In this document: positions 1 through 12,631 of the stretch, piece by piece
How positions within the stretch are numbered: the first letter of the stretch is position 1
Layout: every line of letters begins with the position of its first letter
From: Tetracentron sinense
Lineage: Eukaryota; Streptophyta; Magnoliopsida; Trochodendrales; Trochodendraceae
Direction of reading: 5' to 3'
Assembly: GCA_015143295.1 (NCBI GenBank)
Contig: CM026556.1
Coordinates: 20,584,547-20,648,546 of the forward strand
DNA length: 64,000 nucleotides
Notes under the pieces: model-generated
Databases searched by the model: none
What the model was told of the DNA's origin: nothing
Seen by the model: only the letters and a program-made list of their open reading frames with translations
Translations under genes and position numbers: made by a program

Positions 1-106
1 TTACCTTCTTGCTTCTAACTTCTAACTCTTAACTTCTAACTTCTATTTTTTTGCTTTTTAACTTGATTGAAAAAAAAAAGGAGTCTGATTTTTTTTATTT
101 TTTTTA

Positions 107-224
107 GTGGAAGGTTGGAATTCCGTGCACCCTCCCATGGTAGGAAATCAATTAACTTGCTTGAAGGGATTATATCACATAGGTGGAAGGTTGGAATTCC
201 GTGCTCCCTCCCACGGTAGGTAAT
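107..224 (+). repeat. Direct repeat in Athila leader
   Basis: A 42-bp unit beginning GTGGAAGGTTGGAATTCC occurs at 107-148 and again at 183-224 with few differences, 76 bp apart. It lies in the untranslated leader before gag. The first ~46 bases of the window also repeat CTTCTAACT. Function unknown; it could be leader RNA structure or simple slippage duplication. Confidence 0.8.
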
Positions 225-478
225 TAAGCGGATTGATATTGCTTGTTTTAAACAGGTACATCTATTGCTTGCCTACTTGGAAACAAACATTGCTTTGCCT
301 AAGTTCAGGAATTTCTTCACTTCTGGTAAACTCACTCCTTCACTCTCATTATTCTCCTACTTATCTTGCATCTACTGTCAACTTACAACCTAGTGGGGAA
401 GCTCGGCGTATACTCTGTATACGTGCCTCGTCTGTCGCCCCCTTTAGCTAGCTTGTTCGTATAGAAGACTTATAGGAG

Positions 479-1600
479 GTGCATGCATTCTTGTTTGAAT
501 CCCCGACTTTCCCTTTAAGTTCTCTCATTTGTATGATCACGTGGCAACGAGATCACACAAGCCGCTTGAGGAGAACAGACTTTGAGATTGAAGACTTGTC
601 TAATAACTTGTTTGAAGATTCTGATCATTCTTATTCATCAGACACTATGACTGACAATGAAAGTGATCAGGGGGATAATGGAGTTCATAATAATCCACCA
701 ATGCTGACCTTGCGTGAATATTTGCAACCAACAAGGATGAGTTCTCCGTCTTGTATGGTTTTTCCCACTAATGCAAATACTTTTGACTTAAAACCGGGAG
801 TGATTCAATTACTTCCTAAGTTCCATGGCTTAGATTCAGAAAGTCCTTACCTACACTTGAAAGAATTTGATGAGGTTTGTGCAACCTTGCACAATCAAAA
901 TGTTAGTGATGATGTGGTTAGGTTAAAATTGTTCCCTTTCTCTTTAAAAGAGAAGGCCAAAAATTGGCTAAATTCTCTAAAGCCAAGGTCCATTGGCACA
1001 TGGCAAGAACTGACCAGGGAGTTTCTAAAAAAATTCTTCCCTACCCATAAGACTAATACTCTCAGGAGGAACATCATGAATTTCTCCCAAAAGGAGAATG
1101 AAACTTTTTTCCAATGTTGGGAACGTTTCAAGGAATTATTGTTGACTTGCCCCCATCATGGCTACGAGACATGGCGTACTGTTAGTTTTTTCTATGAAGG
1201 TTTAACTTCTCAAATGCATCAGTTCGTAGAGATGATGTGCAATGGTGAGTTTTTAAATAAAGATCCCGAAGAGGCTTGGGATTATTTTGACCAATTAGCT
1301 GAAAATGCCCAATCTTGGGATAACACTGATAGATCTGATAGGTCTGATAAAACCAAGCCTAATGCCATGACTAAGGGAGGTATGTACCTCCTGAAAGAAG
1401 AGAATAATGATGTGAATGCCAAAATAGCCAGTTTGACCAGAAAAGTAGAAGCCATGGAACTTATGAAAGTAAACTCAATTAGGCCACTGAAAAAGTGGAA
1501 GATGTTTGTGGCATATGCGAGACTAATGTACACCGAACTCAGGATTGTCCAACAATCCCAGCTTTTCAAGAGGTGTTACATGATCAAGCAAATGTCATGA
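479..1600 (+). CDS. Athila gag (capsid-type) polyprotein part
   Basis: This frame of 373 codons encodes the structural Gag of the Athila-type element, which would form the cytoplasmic particle. Residues ~75-90 include [17 protein letters not shown] and residues ~110-260 hold the plant retrotransposon gag domain, with [17 protein letters not shown] and [11 protein letters not shown]. The family's usual start lies somewhere in the first 80 residues; the upstream ATG at 479 is simply the first in frame. The nucleic-acid-binding knuckle ([14 protein letters not shown]) is encoded at ~1504-1545 and is included in the next entry. It is a fossil or recently active transposon gene, not a host gene. 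Confidence 0.8.
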   Translation: MHAFLFESPTFPLSSLICMITWQRDHTSRLRRTDFEIEDLSNNLFEDSDHSYSSDTMTDNESDQGDNGVHNNPPMLTLREYLQPTRMSSPSCMVFPTNANTFDLKPGVIQLLPKFHGLDSESPYLHLKEFDEVCATLHNQNVSDDVVRLKLFPFSLKEKAKNWLNSLKPRSIGTWQELTREFLKKFFPTHKTNTLRRNIMNFSQKENETFFQCWERFKELLLTCPHHGYETWRTVSFFYEGLTSQMHQFVEMMCNGEFLNKDPEEAWDYFDQLAENAQSWDNTDRSDRSDKTKPNAMTKGGMYLLKEENNDVNAKIASLTRKVEAMELMKVNSIRPLKKWKMFVAYARLMYTELRIVQQSQLFKRCYMIKQMS

Positions 1601-4600
1601 ACACCTATAAAAGGCCTTTTTCTTCTCCCTACTCGGAAACTTACAATCCTGGTTGGAGGAACCATCCCAACTTTAGTTGGAAAAATGGTCCTACTGCAAA
1701 CAACTCTCCTCAGGGGCCTTCCACTCATACTCCTTATGTGCCTCCACATAAGAAGACCCTTGAAGAGACGTTGCAACAATTCATGCAAGGTCAAACAAAC
1801 ATTAATAATCAGACAATGCAAGCTATCAATGATCTGAAGAATTCTGTCAAAGAGTTGACCTCTTCGTTGAGCTTTCAAGAAAAGGGCAAATTTCCTGCTC
1901 AACCTCAACCAAATCCTAGAGGTCAATTTGAGGTAAGTAATTTAAATTCTTCAGATTCCCAAGAGGAACATATCAAGTCCATCACCACTCTACGAAATGG
2001 AAAAATAATTGATAAAGATATTCCAAAGAAGGTTCACAAACCTAAGGAATCTTTAAAATCAAAGAGTGATGATGAACTTGTTAAGTCCAAATCTGATATG
2101 GTTTTGCAATGTCCGATACCTGCTCCTTTTCCCCAAAGGTTACAACCTCCTCAAAAGTTAGTCCATAATGCTGATATATTAGAAATCTTCAAACAGGTAA
2201 AGATCAACATCCCCTTGTTAGACGCTATCAAACAAATTCCATCATATGCCAAATTCTTAAAAGATTTATGTACAGTCAAGCGTAGACTTAATGTACAAAA
2301 GAAAGCTTTCTTAACAGAACAAGTGAGTGCAATCATTCAACATAATACCCCACCCAAATACAAAGATCCAGGATGCCCAACAATTTCTTGTATTATTGGG
2401 AACTTCAGGATAGAGCAAGCTTTGCTTGACCTTGGGGCTAGTGTTAACCTCTTACCCTACTCGGTGTATGAGCAGTTGGGTCTTGGTGAGCTAAAGCCCA
2501 CTAAGGTAACACTCCAACTTGCTGACCGTTCAGTGAAAATACCGAGAGGGGTAGTTGAGGATGTGTTGGTCCAAGTAGACAAATTTTACTTTCCTGTTGA
2601 TTTTATTGTCTTGGACACACAACCTGTGTTGAATGCATGCACTCAAATTCCTGTTATTTTAGGCCGCCCATTTCTTGCAACCTCCAATGCTTTGATCAAT
2701 TGCAGGAATGGTGTCATGAAACTCTCGTTTGGCAACATGACTTTGGAATTAAATATTTTTAATATCTGCAAACAACCGGGGGATGATGATGATGATGTGC
2801 ATGGAGTAAACTTGATTGAAACTCTTGTGCAAAACCAATTTTTTCAATCTTCTTTTTCTGATCCTCTAGAAGCTTGTTTGACACATTTTAATGATTTTGA
2901 TGAGGACATTAATTCTGTAAACTCTTTGTTGGAATCTGTTCCGGTGTTGGATACTAACAAGTGGAGATCACGTTTTGAGGAATTGCCACCTCGCGATACC
3001 CTGCCCCTCCCTTCAAGTATCCAAACACCAAAGCTTGAGTTGAAACCTTTGCCAGCTGATCTCAAATATGCATTTTTGGGACAAGCAGAGACATTCCCAG
3101 TGGTCATCTCCTCACAATTGAATGAGACTCAGGAAGAAAAATTAATTGATGTTCTTAGAGAACACAAAGGTGCAATAGGGTGGACCATAGCTGATATTAA
3201 GGGAATCAGTCCCTTAATTTGTACCCATAGGATATATTTGGAGGATAATGCTAAACCCTCTAGAGAGATGCAGCACAGGCTGAATCCCAACATGAAAGAT
3301 GTGGTTAGAGCGGAAGTCCTAAAACTTTTGGATGTAGGGATCATATACCCTATTTCTGATAGTCAGTGGGTAAGTCCTACCCAAGTGGTACCTAAGAAAT
3401 CCGGTATAACTGTAGTCAAGAATGCTAATGATGAATTAATCCCAACTAGAGTCACAACTGGTTGGCGAGTGTGCATTGACTATAGGAAGTTGAACTCTGT
3501 GACTAGGAAAGACCATTTCCCATTGCCCTTCATGGACCAAATTTTAGAAAGAGTAGCTGGTCATAAATTTTATTGTTTCCTAGATGGGTACTCCGGTTAT
3601 AATCAGATAGAAATTGCACCTGAGGATCAAGAAAAGACCACTTTTACATGTCCATTCGGCACTTTTGCTTATCGAAGGATGCCATTTGGGTTGTGTAATG
3701 CTCCTGCCACATTCCAAAGATGCATGTTGAGTATATTTAGCGATATGGTAGAGCGTTTTCTTGAAGTGTTTATGGATGATTTTTCTGTGTTTGGTGATTC
3801 TTTTGATGATTGTCTGTTTCATTTAAAGAATGTTTTGGTTAGATGTGAGGAGAAAAACCTCATTCTGAATTGGGAGAAGTGTCATTTTATGGTCTCTAAA
3901 GGGATCGTGCTTGGCCACATTGTCTCCTCCCGAGGAATCGAAGTGGATAGAGCCAAAATTGATCTGATAGCCAATTTGCCTACCCCAAAGACCATTAAGG
4001 ACATTAGATCTTTTCTAGGTCATGCAGGATTTTACAGAAGGTTTATTAAAGACTTTAGTGCAATATCTAGACCATTGTGTAACCTTCTATCAAAGGAAAA
4101 CTCCTTCGAGTGGACTAAGGCATGCCAGGAAGCTTTTGCAAAGCTGAAAGGCATGTTGACTTCTGCTCCTATAATGCAACCACCTGATTGGAGTTTACCG
4201 TTTGAAATCATGTGTGATGCTAGTGATTATGCGGTTGGGGCCGTGCTAGGGCAACGCAAGGATAAGAAGCCTTGTGTCATTTACTATGCAAGTAGGACCT
4301 TGAACAGTGCTCAGATGAACTATTCTACTACCGAAAAAGAACTCCTAGCCGTAGTCTTTGCACTTGACAAGTTCCGATCTTACTTGATTGGATCTCGAAT
4401 TGTTATATTCACTGACCATGCAGCTTTAAAGTACCTTCTTTCTAAGAAGGATGCTAAACCAAGACCCCCTAGGTGGATCCTCCTACTCCAGGAATTTGAC
4501 TTAGAAATTAAAGATAAAAAAGGAGTAGAAAATGTAGTGGCTGATCATTTATCCCGTCTTGTGCTCTCTGATTCCTTGGAGACAATGCCGATCAAAGACA

Positions 4601-5859
4601 CGTTTCCCGATGAGCAACTTTTTGCTGTCTCCCAATTACCTTGGTTTGCAGATATTGCGAACTATCTTGTTACAGGTAACCTTCCTATTCATTGGAAACA
4701 ACAAGATAAAAAGAAATTTTTGACCGAGGTACGTAGATTTTTCTGGGATGATCCTTATTTGTTTAAATATTGTTCTGATCAAATTATTCGGAGATGTGTG
4801 CCTGATTCTGAACACATGAATGTCATCTCCTTTTGTCACTCTGAAGCATGTGGTGGTCATTTTTCAGCCAAAAAGACTACCGCAAAAATTCTGCAATGTG
4901 GTTTTTATTGGCCCACTCTTTTTAAGGACACTCATGAGTTTTGCAAAGCATGTGAGCGCTGCCAAAAATTAGGAGGAATCTCCCGTCGGAATATGATGCC
5001 TCTCAACCCAATTTTGATTATTGAAGTCTTTGACTGTTGGGGCATCGATTTCATAGGACCATTCTCTCCTTCTTTTGGGTATCTTTATATCTTAGTAGCC
5101 ATTGATTATGTGTCAAAATGGATCGAGGCTGTTCCAAGCAAAACCAATGACCACAAAACGGTCTTGCGATTTTTAAAAGAAAATGTTTTATCAAGGTTTG
5201 GAACACCTCGAGCCATTATCAGTGATGGGGGTACACACTTTTGTAATCGGCCTTTTGATGCCTTGATGAAAAAATATGGGATAACCCATAAAGTTTCTAC
5301 CCCTTATCACCCACAAACAAGTGGACAAGTGGAGATATCCAATCGAGAGATTAAAAATATTTTACAAAAAACGGTAAATCCAGATCGTAAGGATTGGTCA
5401 TTACGACTAACCGATGCACTATGGGCTTACCGAACAGCTTTCAAAACCCCGATTGGAATGTCTCCATATCGAATTGTCTTTGGAAGAGCTTGTCACTTGC
5501 CTGTTGAATTGGAACACAAGGCTTACTGGGCGATAAAGACACTCAATTTTGATTTGGAGAATGCAGGCTCGCTTCGCAAACTCCAACTGGATGAGTTGGA
5601 CGAAATCCGAAATGATGCTTACGAGAGTGCCAAAATTTACAAAGAGAGAATGAAGGTTTTTCATGATAAACATATTCTTCGAAAATCATTTGAGCCTTCT
5701 CAAATAGTTCTTTTGTATAATTCTCGTTTGCATCTATTTCCTGGTAAGCTTCGATCTCGTTGGACCGGCCCTTTCATTGTGAAAACTGTTTACCCTTATG
5801 GAACTGTCGAGATTGAGAATCCTCAAAACGGTAATATTTTTAAAGTCAATGGTCAATGA
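1495..5859 (+). CDS. Athila gag C-terminus/pol polyprotein: PR, RT, RNase H, integrase
   Basis: A single 1454-codon frame. Residues ~4-17 are a CCHC zinc knuckle. Residues ~312-320 are the aspartic protease motif [12 protein letters not shown] lies at ~600-790 with [14 protein letters not shown] and the [13 protein letters not shown] tract. RNase H is at ~903-1030, starting [14 protein letters not shown]. The integrase zinc-binding HHCC region is at ~1115-1160 (HSEACGGHF through [12 protein letters not shown]), and its catalytic D, D and E lie in DFIGPF, SDGGTHF and [10 protein letters not shown]. The C-terminal ~80 residues are the integrase tail. Together these copy element RNA to DNA and insert it in the nucleus. 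Length and domain order match intact Athila pol, so this part looks whole. Confidence 0.92.
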   Translation: MEDVCGICETNVHRTQDCPTIPAFQEVLHDQANVMNTYKRPFSSPYSETYNPGWRNHPNFSWKNGPTANNSPQGPSTHTPYVPPHKKTLEETLQQFMQGQTNINNQTMQAINDLKNSVKELTSSLSFQEKGKFPAQPQPNPRGQFEVSNLNSSDSQEEHIKSITTLRNGKIIDKDIPKKVHKPKESLKSKSDDELVKSKSDMVLQCPIPAPFPQRLQPPQKLVHNADILEIFKQVKINIPLLDAIKQIPSYAKFLKDLCTVKRRLNVQKKAFLTEQVSAIIQHNTPPKYKDPGCPTISCIIGNFRIEQALLDLGASVNLLPYSVYEQLGLGELKPTKVTLQLADRSVKIPRGVVEDVLVQVDKFYFPVDFIVLDTQPVLNACTQIPVILGRPFLATSNALINCRNGVMKLSFGNMTLELNIFNICKQPGDDDDDVHGVNLIETLVQNQFFQSSFSDPLEACLTHFNDFDEDINSVNSLLESVPVLDTNKWRSRFEELPPRDTLPLPSSIQTPKLELKPLPADLKYAFLGQAETFPVVISSQLNETQEEKLIDVLREHKGAIGWTIADIKGISPLICTHRIYLEDNAKPSREMQHRLNPNMKDVVRAEVLKLLDVGIIYPISDSQWVSPTQVVPKKSGITVVKNANDELIPTRVTTGWRVCIDYRKLNSVTRKDHFPLPFMDQILERVAGHKFYCFLDGYSGYNQIEIAPEDQEKTTFTCPFGTFAYRRMPFGLCNAPATFQRCMLSIFSDMVERFLEVFMDDFSVFGDSFDDCLFHLKNVLVRCEEKNLILNWEKCHFMVSKGIVLGHIVSSRGIEVDRAKIDLIANLPTPKTIKDIRSFLGHAGFYRRFIKDFSAISRPLCNLLSKENSFEWTKACQEAFAKLKGMLTSAPIMQPPDWSLPFEIMCDASDYAVGAVLGQRKDKKPCVIYYASRTLNSAQMNYSTTEKELLAVVFALDKFRSYLIGSRIVIFTDHAALKYLLSKKDAKPRPPRWILLLQEFDLEIKDKKGVENVVADHLSRLVLSDSLETMPIKDTFPDEQLFAVSQLPWFADIANYLVTGNLPIHWKQQDKKKFLTEVRRFFWDDPYLFKYCSDQIIRRCVPDSEHMNVISFCHSEACGGHFSAKKTTAKILQCGFYWPTLFKDTHEFCKACERCQKLGGISRRNMMPLNPILIIEVFDCWGIDFIGPFSPSFGYLYILVAIDYVSKWIEAVPSKTNDHKTVLRFLKENVLSRFGTPRAIISDGGTHFCNRPFDALMKKYGITHKVSTPYHPQTSGQVEISNREIKNILQKTVNPDRKDWSLRLTDALWAYRTAFKTPIGMSPYRIVFGRACHLPVELEHKAYWAIKTLNFDLENAGSLRKLQLDELDEIRNDAYESAKIYKERMKVFHDKHILRKSFEPSQIVLLYNSRLHLFPGKLRSRWTGPFIVKTVYPYGTVEIENPQNGNIFKVNGQ

Positions 5860-7435
5860 TTGAAACCTTTTTTGGAGAATTTCACACCAGATGATGAGTC
5901 CACAACTCTAGAAGATCCTGTTTATCCTGATTGATCTTTTCTCTCACCTGAGATGAACTTCTGTGTATACTATGCATTTTTGTTTTTTTACTTGCTTTAT
6001 TTTCTCTTTTAGTTTGATTGATTAGTTCATATCCCTATGATGTTTCATACCCTCTATCTCTTTTTGATCTCTCAATGTTATATTTCATATAAATCTCTAT
6101 TTGAAACATTGAGGACAATGTTCGATTTAGGTTGGGAGGTGTAGATTTGTGCTTTATTGTTGGGATAATCTCTACTAATAGTAGACCATTGCATTCCTCC
6201 TTTAAAAAAAAAAAAAAAAAAAAAAAACTGTGTTTCTGTCTTGGCTACTTTCTATTTCTTCTTTCCCTTCCATCTAGTGAGCTATTGAATTTTGGATTAT
6301 AAAGGCACACAGTGAAAATTTTTAAGAAGCTCAATTCCAGCTGTTTACAATGAAAAGTCTTTATTACTAATTCTCAGTTAGTGAATATTATAAATTGCTG
6401 AATTTTTAAACTTTCACTACACATCTAACTCAATATCTGGAGCTAGGTTGAATTTGGTAGTTATTGACTGGATAATTGTCTGGAATGTAGGGAGAAACCA
6501 AGTTTGATGAACTATGACTATCTTGTTCACTTGGTTTGCTGGTAAGAAAAAAAACAGAACTGGGTTATGATGAAGTCATGGAAAGAAACCAGTGAATTAG
6601 ACCAGGTACTTTGAAAAGGGCTACCTCTTGTCAGGTCTTTGAAAAAAAAAAAAAAAAAAAAGAGAGAAAGAAAGAAAGAAAAAGGATATGGACATTTGAA
6701 AATGTGCTCTCAATGTTGAAATATCAGTTTGATTTGCTATGACCTTGTTTAAACAAGTTGGGTGAAAGCCGTCATTGTAAAAAAGCGAATAAACTGGAAT
6801 ATCACAGATAAAGCCCATGAGGTATTAAGGTGAATATCCACAACTTTCGTGATCCTGGACAGATTAGCTTAGTTTTGAATCAGATCCTTAGGCTAACCCG
6901 ACCATTCTGTGGTGATTAAAAAGTTGACTCTGCTTAAGGAAATCGATACTTTGGATATTTGTCAGATTGCACATGCACTCAAAATTTTCTAAATGGTGAC
7001 TTAATGATTTGGACTTTATTTAGAATACTGGAATATATGGCTGAAATATAATGAAAACCAGTGCCCTAATAATTCGAAATTTGATGTCTTGATTAGAATG
7101 TGCCACATGAAGAAGTTTATTATGAGTAATTTTTGTTCTTCTTCAATTATTTTGAAAAGATAAATTTGTTTTGAAAAGGAGGATTGTCGGTCATGCTTTA
7201 TAGTTATCATCCTGATTAATTGATTGATTATATTCTACCTCTTCAATCTAAGTTGAAATCATTGTCACCACAGGGTGATGCTACTGAGAGATGAACTGAG
7301 ATTCTTTCAAAATTTCTTGGTTATTCTGCATGATGAAAGTTTGCTGTTTGTCTCATGGAATTGAAATGATGATACTTTGATATTGCTTCACATTCTTTTT
7401 GCTCGAGGACTAGCAAAATGCTGGTTGGGGGGTGT
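5860..7435 (+). other. Athila post-pol non-coding region and polypurine tract
   Basis: No frame of useful length is found on either strand. Near 6104-6140 lies CATTGAGGACAATG followed by GGTTGGGAGGTG, a block common after pol in Athila elements. There is an A-run at ~6204-6227 and an A/GA-rich run at ~6642-6682. The tract TGGTTGGGGGGTGT just before 7436 is the likely plus-strand primer (PPT). Confidence 0.6.
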
Positions 7436-9211
7436 TGATAAGTGCTTAATTTTGCTTAATTTTCCTCATTTAAATAAGCATTATCATACTTCTTTGGTTT
7501 ATATCTTCATTTTTACACGTAAAGTGGTGTATTTTCTCCTCACCATTGCGTTGTCCTCTTTCTCTTAATTTTCATGATACATTTGCATGTATTTATACAT
7601 GTCTTGGAAGGCCGCATGCAAAATATTTTTAAGAGAGACTTATTACGTGTATTTATTTTTTGTAGGAATCCTAACCCCAGATTACTCTCGGGATTCAAGA
7701 AGTCCAAAGTTTCAAATAGCCCATGTTCAACTCAAAGATCTAAAGGAGTTAGAGCCCAAAGTGCAAAGCCCAAGCCAAAAGTCCAAGTAGCCAAGTCTCA
7801 AGTCAAAGAGTCAAAGCCCAAGAGCAAAGCCCAAGACCAAGTATAGAAAGATTCTACAACATGGCTGGAGAATCTTAGGAAGATATGGATTAATATGATT
7901 TTGGCATAAAAAGGGTGGAATTCTCTTGAATTAGAAAGAAGAAGTGTGCTATATTGATGTTTCTATTTCAGAAAAAAGGAGAAAGCCTATTTTGGTCACA
8001 AGAACTCTTTATTTTGGGTGGATTTTGGAATTCAAGTAAGGAGTTTAATGGAGGTCAACTAAATCTACAAGAAAGGTAAGAAATTTCGTGGATGGCTAGA
8101 GGAATGCTATTATTTAGCAACCAATCTCAAACAAAGAAGGAGGATTTCCCGGATTCCCGCCTAATCTGGACAGTACTTACTAATTTGGACATAACTTTTG
8201 ACTCAAAATTTGGATTAAGGCAAGATTTGATGTTCTGGAAAGAAGACTTAAAGGGGAACAAAATTGTATTTCACAACGATCCCCTAATGCGGACGTGTAA
8301 GGGGTCAAAACATGTCATCAAGAGGAGGGAAGTGCAATTTTGGTTGGAATTTTGGAATTAGAAGTTTCTCTTTTGTTTTTCTTTCCCTTCTCTTCTTCCC
8401 TTTAGTCTATATAAACCTAAAGTGAGAGACTTTTGGGGCTCTCTCTGATCTTTTCTCATTCTCTTTTTTCTCTTCTTCTTTTAGTTTTTTTTGGAGTTAT
8501 TTTATTGTAGTGTTTGGAAAACCATTAAGGAGGATGACAACTCCAAACATGGTTGGCTAAACACCCTTCTAAGGTTAGGGATTTGAAACCTTTTTCCAAT
8601 TTATGTGGATGATATGGATGGTTTGATTATTTATTTTAATTGAATAATTTTCTTAGTTTGGTTAATTGTTCCTCTCTATATGTTCTTTGATTTCATATGA
8701 TCGAATGATATATGGAATGCTTGGATCCCCTGTGAGTTGGATACAAAGTGATTTTTTATTTCTCTAATTATTCAATTGAATTTAATGGTCAGTGGTTTTA
8801 TCGTATAATTTTCCATCTAGATTAAATTATTATTTATTTCTAGATGTGTTTTCATCCAAATCTAAGCATAAGGAGGGATAGGTGGATTTTCCTGAAACCT
8901 TAGACCTCTTTTTCATTGCTTTACAGTAACAGTGATTTTTGCTCCATTCTCATTGAGTGGAAAACTGATTTTAAATCTTTTTTCTCTAGATTTCGTTTCC
9001 TTAATTCTTGTTGCACAATAGTCAATCCCTATGGATTCGACCATGTGCTCACCAGATACATCAACTGTGTCACTTGTGCACTTGCAAGTATATTATTTTT
9101 ACTCTTGATTTTATGTCCATTAATTTGGATTAAATTAAGTTGTAACATGCTACTTATACACTATGTATGTCCTTGCTTGAAATCTATTGATGTGAATTAA
9201 TTAATTTCACA
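7436..9211 (+). repeat. Athila 3' LTR
   Basis: Begins TGATAAGTGCTTAATTTTGC after the purine tract and ends about TTTCACA at 9211, ~1.78 kb, within the Athila range. The partner 5' LTR is outside the window, so the right end is inferred from the CA terminus and from the next element's protease reading from ~9220-9240. The block near 9030-9090 (TGTGCACTTGCAAGTATA-like) resembles the end portion of other Athila LTRs. Confidence 0.65.
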
Positions 9212-9239
9212 AGCGCCTTATTAGTGAATGAATGCCTAG

Positions 9240-10545
9240 CTGGAGTGCTGATCGACACATGATCCACTTATTCTTTTGCCTCACCTAGTTTTACAAAGGT
9301 TTTTCATCCGAGTCTAGTCGGTTAGAGTGTGAGTTATCCATTTCGACTCCGCTTCGCAAGTTAGTTGATGCGGACCAAATCTACAAGAATTGTGTGGTTC
9401 AAGTGGGGAAGAATGAGTTGTTGACCGACCTCATCATCCTAGATTTCCAAGATTTAGACTTTGATGTCATTTTCGGAATAGATTGGCTATCGACTCACCA
9501 TGGACATGTGGCATGCTTTGAGAAGGTGGCGAATTTCATGCCAAAAGGAGTTAAGCCATTTCACTTTTGAGGGTTACGAGGAAGAGATATGGCTCGCTTC
9601 ACAGCTTTAAGCTTAGCGAACCTAGAGGCACAAGACTCCTCAACCATTCCGGTTGTGAGTGAGTTCTTGGATGTATTTCCTAAGGAGTTGCCTGGATTGC
9701 CTGCAGATCGGGAAATCGAGTTTGCAATTGAGCTTGCTCCTGGCACAACTCCGATTTCAAGGGCACCATATAGGATGGCCCCAATAGAGCTTAAGGAATT
9801 GAAAGAGCAAATTGAAGAGTTGTAACAACTTGGTTTCATTCGACCAAGTGTGTCACCATGGAGAGCTCTGGTACTCTTTATGAAGAAGAAGGATGGGTCG
9901 ATGAGAATGTGTATTGATTACAGACAATTGAACAAGGTCATGATCAAGAATCGTTATCCCTTGCCACGGATAAATGACTTGTTTAACCAACTAAAGGGAG
10001 CAAGATTTTTCTCAAAAATTGATCTTAGATTAGGGTATCATCAGTTGAAGATCAAGGTCGAAAATGTTCCAAAGACTGCTTTCAGGACTCGGTATAGGCA
10101 CTACAAGTTCCTTGTCATGCCTTTTGGTTTGACGAATGCATTGGCGACATTCATAGATTTGATGAACCGGGTTTTCAGACCTTATCTCAATCGGTGTGTC
10201 ATTGTATTTGTTGACGATATTTTGGTCCACTCTCAGACAAGGGAAGATCATAATCGAGACCTTCGCATTGCACTTAAAACTCTTCATGGTATAGATTGTA
10301 TGCCAAGTTGAGTAAGTGTGAATTTTGACTAGAGAAAGTGGCATTATTGGGCCACGTGGTGTCAGCCGAGGGCATCTCAATTGATCCGGCGAAGATAGAG
10401 GCAGTGATGAGTTGGGAGAGACCCAAGAGTGTTACCGAGATACGTAGCTTCCTCGGTTTGGTAGGCTACTATTGTAGATTTGTAGAGGGATTCTCCATCC
10501 AGTTTAGCAGTACCACTCACATATCTTACGCAAAAAAATGCTAAG
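9240..10545 (+). pseudogene. Tekay-type protease and reverse transcriptase remains
   Basis: Protease-like sequence at ~9240-9560 ends in DLDFDVIFGIDWLSTHHGH, the retropepsin C-terminal block of Del/Tekay. The PR-RT linker at 9589-9825 holds [20 protein letters not shown] at 9850-10545 shows [39 protein letters not shown], the catalytic FVDDIL and the connection-domain motif [15 protein letters not shown]. These match the reverse transcriptase of chromoviral gypsy elements closely. Fossil with several breaks. Confidence 0.85.
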
Positions 10546-10559
10546 TTTGTTTGGAGCGA

Positions 10560-12545
10560 TAAGTGCGAGAATAGCTTCATGGAGATGAAGAAGTGGCTCA
10601 CTACGGTTCCCGTCCTCACATTGCCATTTGGGAGTGGTGGTTTTACAGTATATAGTGATGCGTCACACGTTAGGTTAGGATGTATTCTGATGCAACGTAA
10701 GAATGTAATTGCTTATGCTTCAAGACAATTGAAGATCTTGAAAAGAACTACCCTACACACGACTTAGAGCTTGCCGCAGTTGTTGTTGTATTAAAGATTT
10801 GGCGGCATTGTCTTTATAGGGAACAGGTTGACATGTTCACAGACCACAAAAGTATGAAGTATTTGTTTTCCCAAAAGGAGTTGAATTTGAGGCAATGACA
10901 ATGGATGGAATTCTTAAAAGATTACGAATGCTCCATTCAATACCATCCAGGTAAGGCAAATGTGGTGGTAGATGCTCTTAGCAAAAAGACTACTGGACTT
11001 TTGGCTTACATGATGGTGCAAGAGTGGAAGTTGTTGGAGGATGCATCTAACCATGAGATCAGTTTTAGTCTTCCTACCTTTGAGCCGGTAATGGCTAATG
11101 TCACCATTAGGCCTTACATATTGGTCAGGATCCGAGAGTTACAAGGACCAGATGCTGAGTTGCATGTTTATCGAGACAAGTCGACTAGCAGTGGTAGCGA
11201 GAATTTTGCCTTAAAGGGTGATGGGATTATCACGTTCAAGGGAAGAATATGTGTTCCAGCCGATGAGGAGCTTAGACAAGAAATCTTGGACGAAGCTCAC
11301 CGGTCCAAGTATATAGTGCATCCTAGGGGTACAAAGATGTATAGGAACCTCAAGGGGCACTTTTGGTGGCAGAACATAAAAAGGGAAGTGGCAGAGTATG
11401 TGTCTCGGTGCTTGGTGTGCCAGTAGGTTAAGGCCGAGCATATGAGGCTAGCAGGTCTTTTATAGCCCCTCCCTATTCCCGAGTGGAAATGAGAGAACAT
11501 TTCTATAGACTTCATTGTGGGGTTGCCATGGAGAGCGAAGAAATCCGATGCAATCTGGGTCGTGGTTGAAAAATTGACGAAGTTCGCCCATTTCTTGCTT
11601 TATCAGACTACTTTCAACTCGAACCAGTTAGTTACATTGTACATCAATGAAGTGGTTCGGTTGCATGGAGTGCTAGTGAGCATTGTCTCAGATCGGGATC
11701 CTAGATTCACTTCCAGGTTCTGGAAGAGTTTTCAGAGTGCTATGGGTTCCCATTTGGACTTTAGCACGACCTTTTATCTGCAGACTGACGGTCAAACCGA
11801 GAGGGTGAATCAAGTGATAGAGGATATGCTCCGAGCATGCATGCTAGATTTCAAGGGTAGTTGGGAAGATCATTTGCCATTGGTTGAGCTCGCCTATAAC
11901 AACAGCTATCAGGCGAGCATCTAGATGGCACCTTTTGAGGCATTGTATGGGAGAAGTTGCAGATCTCCTCTATACTGGGATGAAGTTGGAGAGAGAAAGA
12001 TATTGGACCCTGAGTTGATTGAACAGACTGTAGGCAGGGTCAAGATTATCAGAGAAAGGTTGAAGACATCACAAGATAGGCAAAAGAGTTATGCAGATAC
12101 TCGCTGCAAAGACTTGGAATTTCAGGTTGGAGATCAAGTCTTTGTAAAGATTTCTCCTAGCAAGGGAATTATTAGGTTCGGCAAGAGGGGAAAGCTTAGC
12201 CCTAGGTATGTGTGTCCATTCGAAATCATCACCAGATTTGGTGAGGTCTCTTACCGGGTCACTCTACCTACTCACATGGTGGCAGTCCATAATGTGTTTC
12301 ATGTGTCCATGCTTTGAAAGTATCTTCCGGATTCTTCCCAAGTTATAGATCTTGATCCATTGGAAATCTGGGAGGATCTCACATTAGTGGAAGAGCTGGT
12401 TCAGATTGTTGATCGCAAAGATCAAATTTTCCATAACAAGGTTATTTCCTTGGTTCTCGTTTGATGGCAACATCACGCTAGAGAAGAGGCCATATGGGAG
12501 CGCGAAGCAGCAGTGAGGGAAAAGTACCCTAATTTGTTTGTATAA
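10560..12545 (+). pseudogene. Tekay-type RNase H, integrase and chromodomain-like tail remains
   Basis: RNase H at ~10580-10900 has YSDASHVRLGCILMQ and FTDHKSMKY. The linker at 10905-11290 has YHPGKANVVVDALSKK. Integrase at ~11290-12320 has the zinc-binding CLVCQ, the SDRDPRF core, HP-like TDGQTERVNQV and the GPF-type tail FEALYGRSCRSPLYWDE through VFHVSML. After that, ~12320-12545 encodes the short C-terminal chromodomain-like piece (IVDRKDQIF, then EKYPNLF-like residues), which marks the Tekay/Del group; such tails are thought to steer insertion toward particular chromatin. Fossil. Confidence 0.85.
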
Positions 12546-12614
12546 CGGATGTTTTCATATAAATTTTGTTCCTTATTATCCCTATATATCGTACTAATTT
12601 CGAGGAAGAAATTT

Positions 12615-12631
12615 CTGTAAGGGGGGGAGGG
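12615..12631 (+). other. Polypurine tract of Tekay-type element
   Basis: GTAAGGGGGGGAGGG lies immediately before the LTR start TGTAGAACCC. The counterpart in the second copy is at ~29519-29533. Confidence 0.75.

Larger units (their letters stand above)
1..9211 (+). mobile_element. Athila-type Ty3/gypsy retrotransposon, left end outside window
   Basis: The window opens in the leader between the (unseen) 5' LTR and gag. It then reads gag, pol (protease, reverse transcriptase, RNase H, integrase), a ~1.6-kb non-coding stretch and a 3' LTR beginning TGATAAGTGC directly after a purine-rich tract. The order PR-RT-RH-IN is that of Ty3/gypsy. The protease motif [10 protein letters not shown], the RT tract around FMDDF and the block CATTGAGGACAATG after pol are typical of the Athila clade. 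I see no env-like frame. Coding capacity is unusually well kept for this window, with about one break, so it is a fairly young copy. The right boundary (~9211) rests on a terminal CA and on the start of a different element's protease just beyond it. Confidence 0.85.

Noticed and set aside
6621-6818. Env-like frame after Athila pol
   Set aside because: The minus-strand frame arises from an A/GA run; no signal peptide or transmembrane layout in the sense direction was found.
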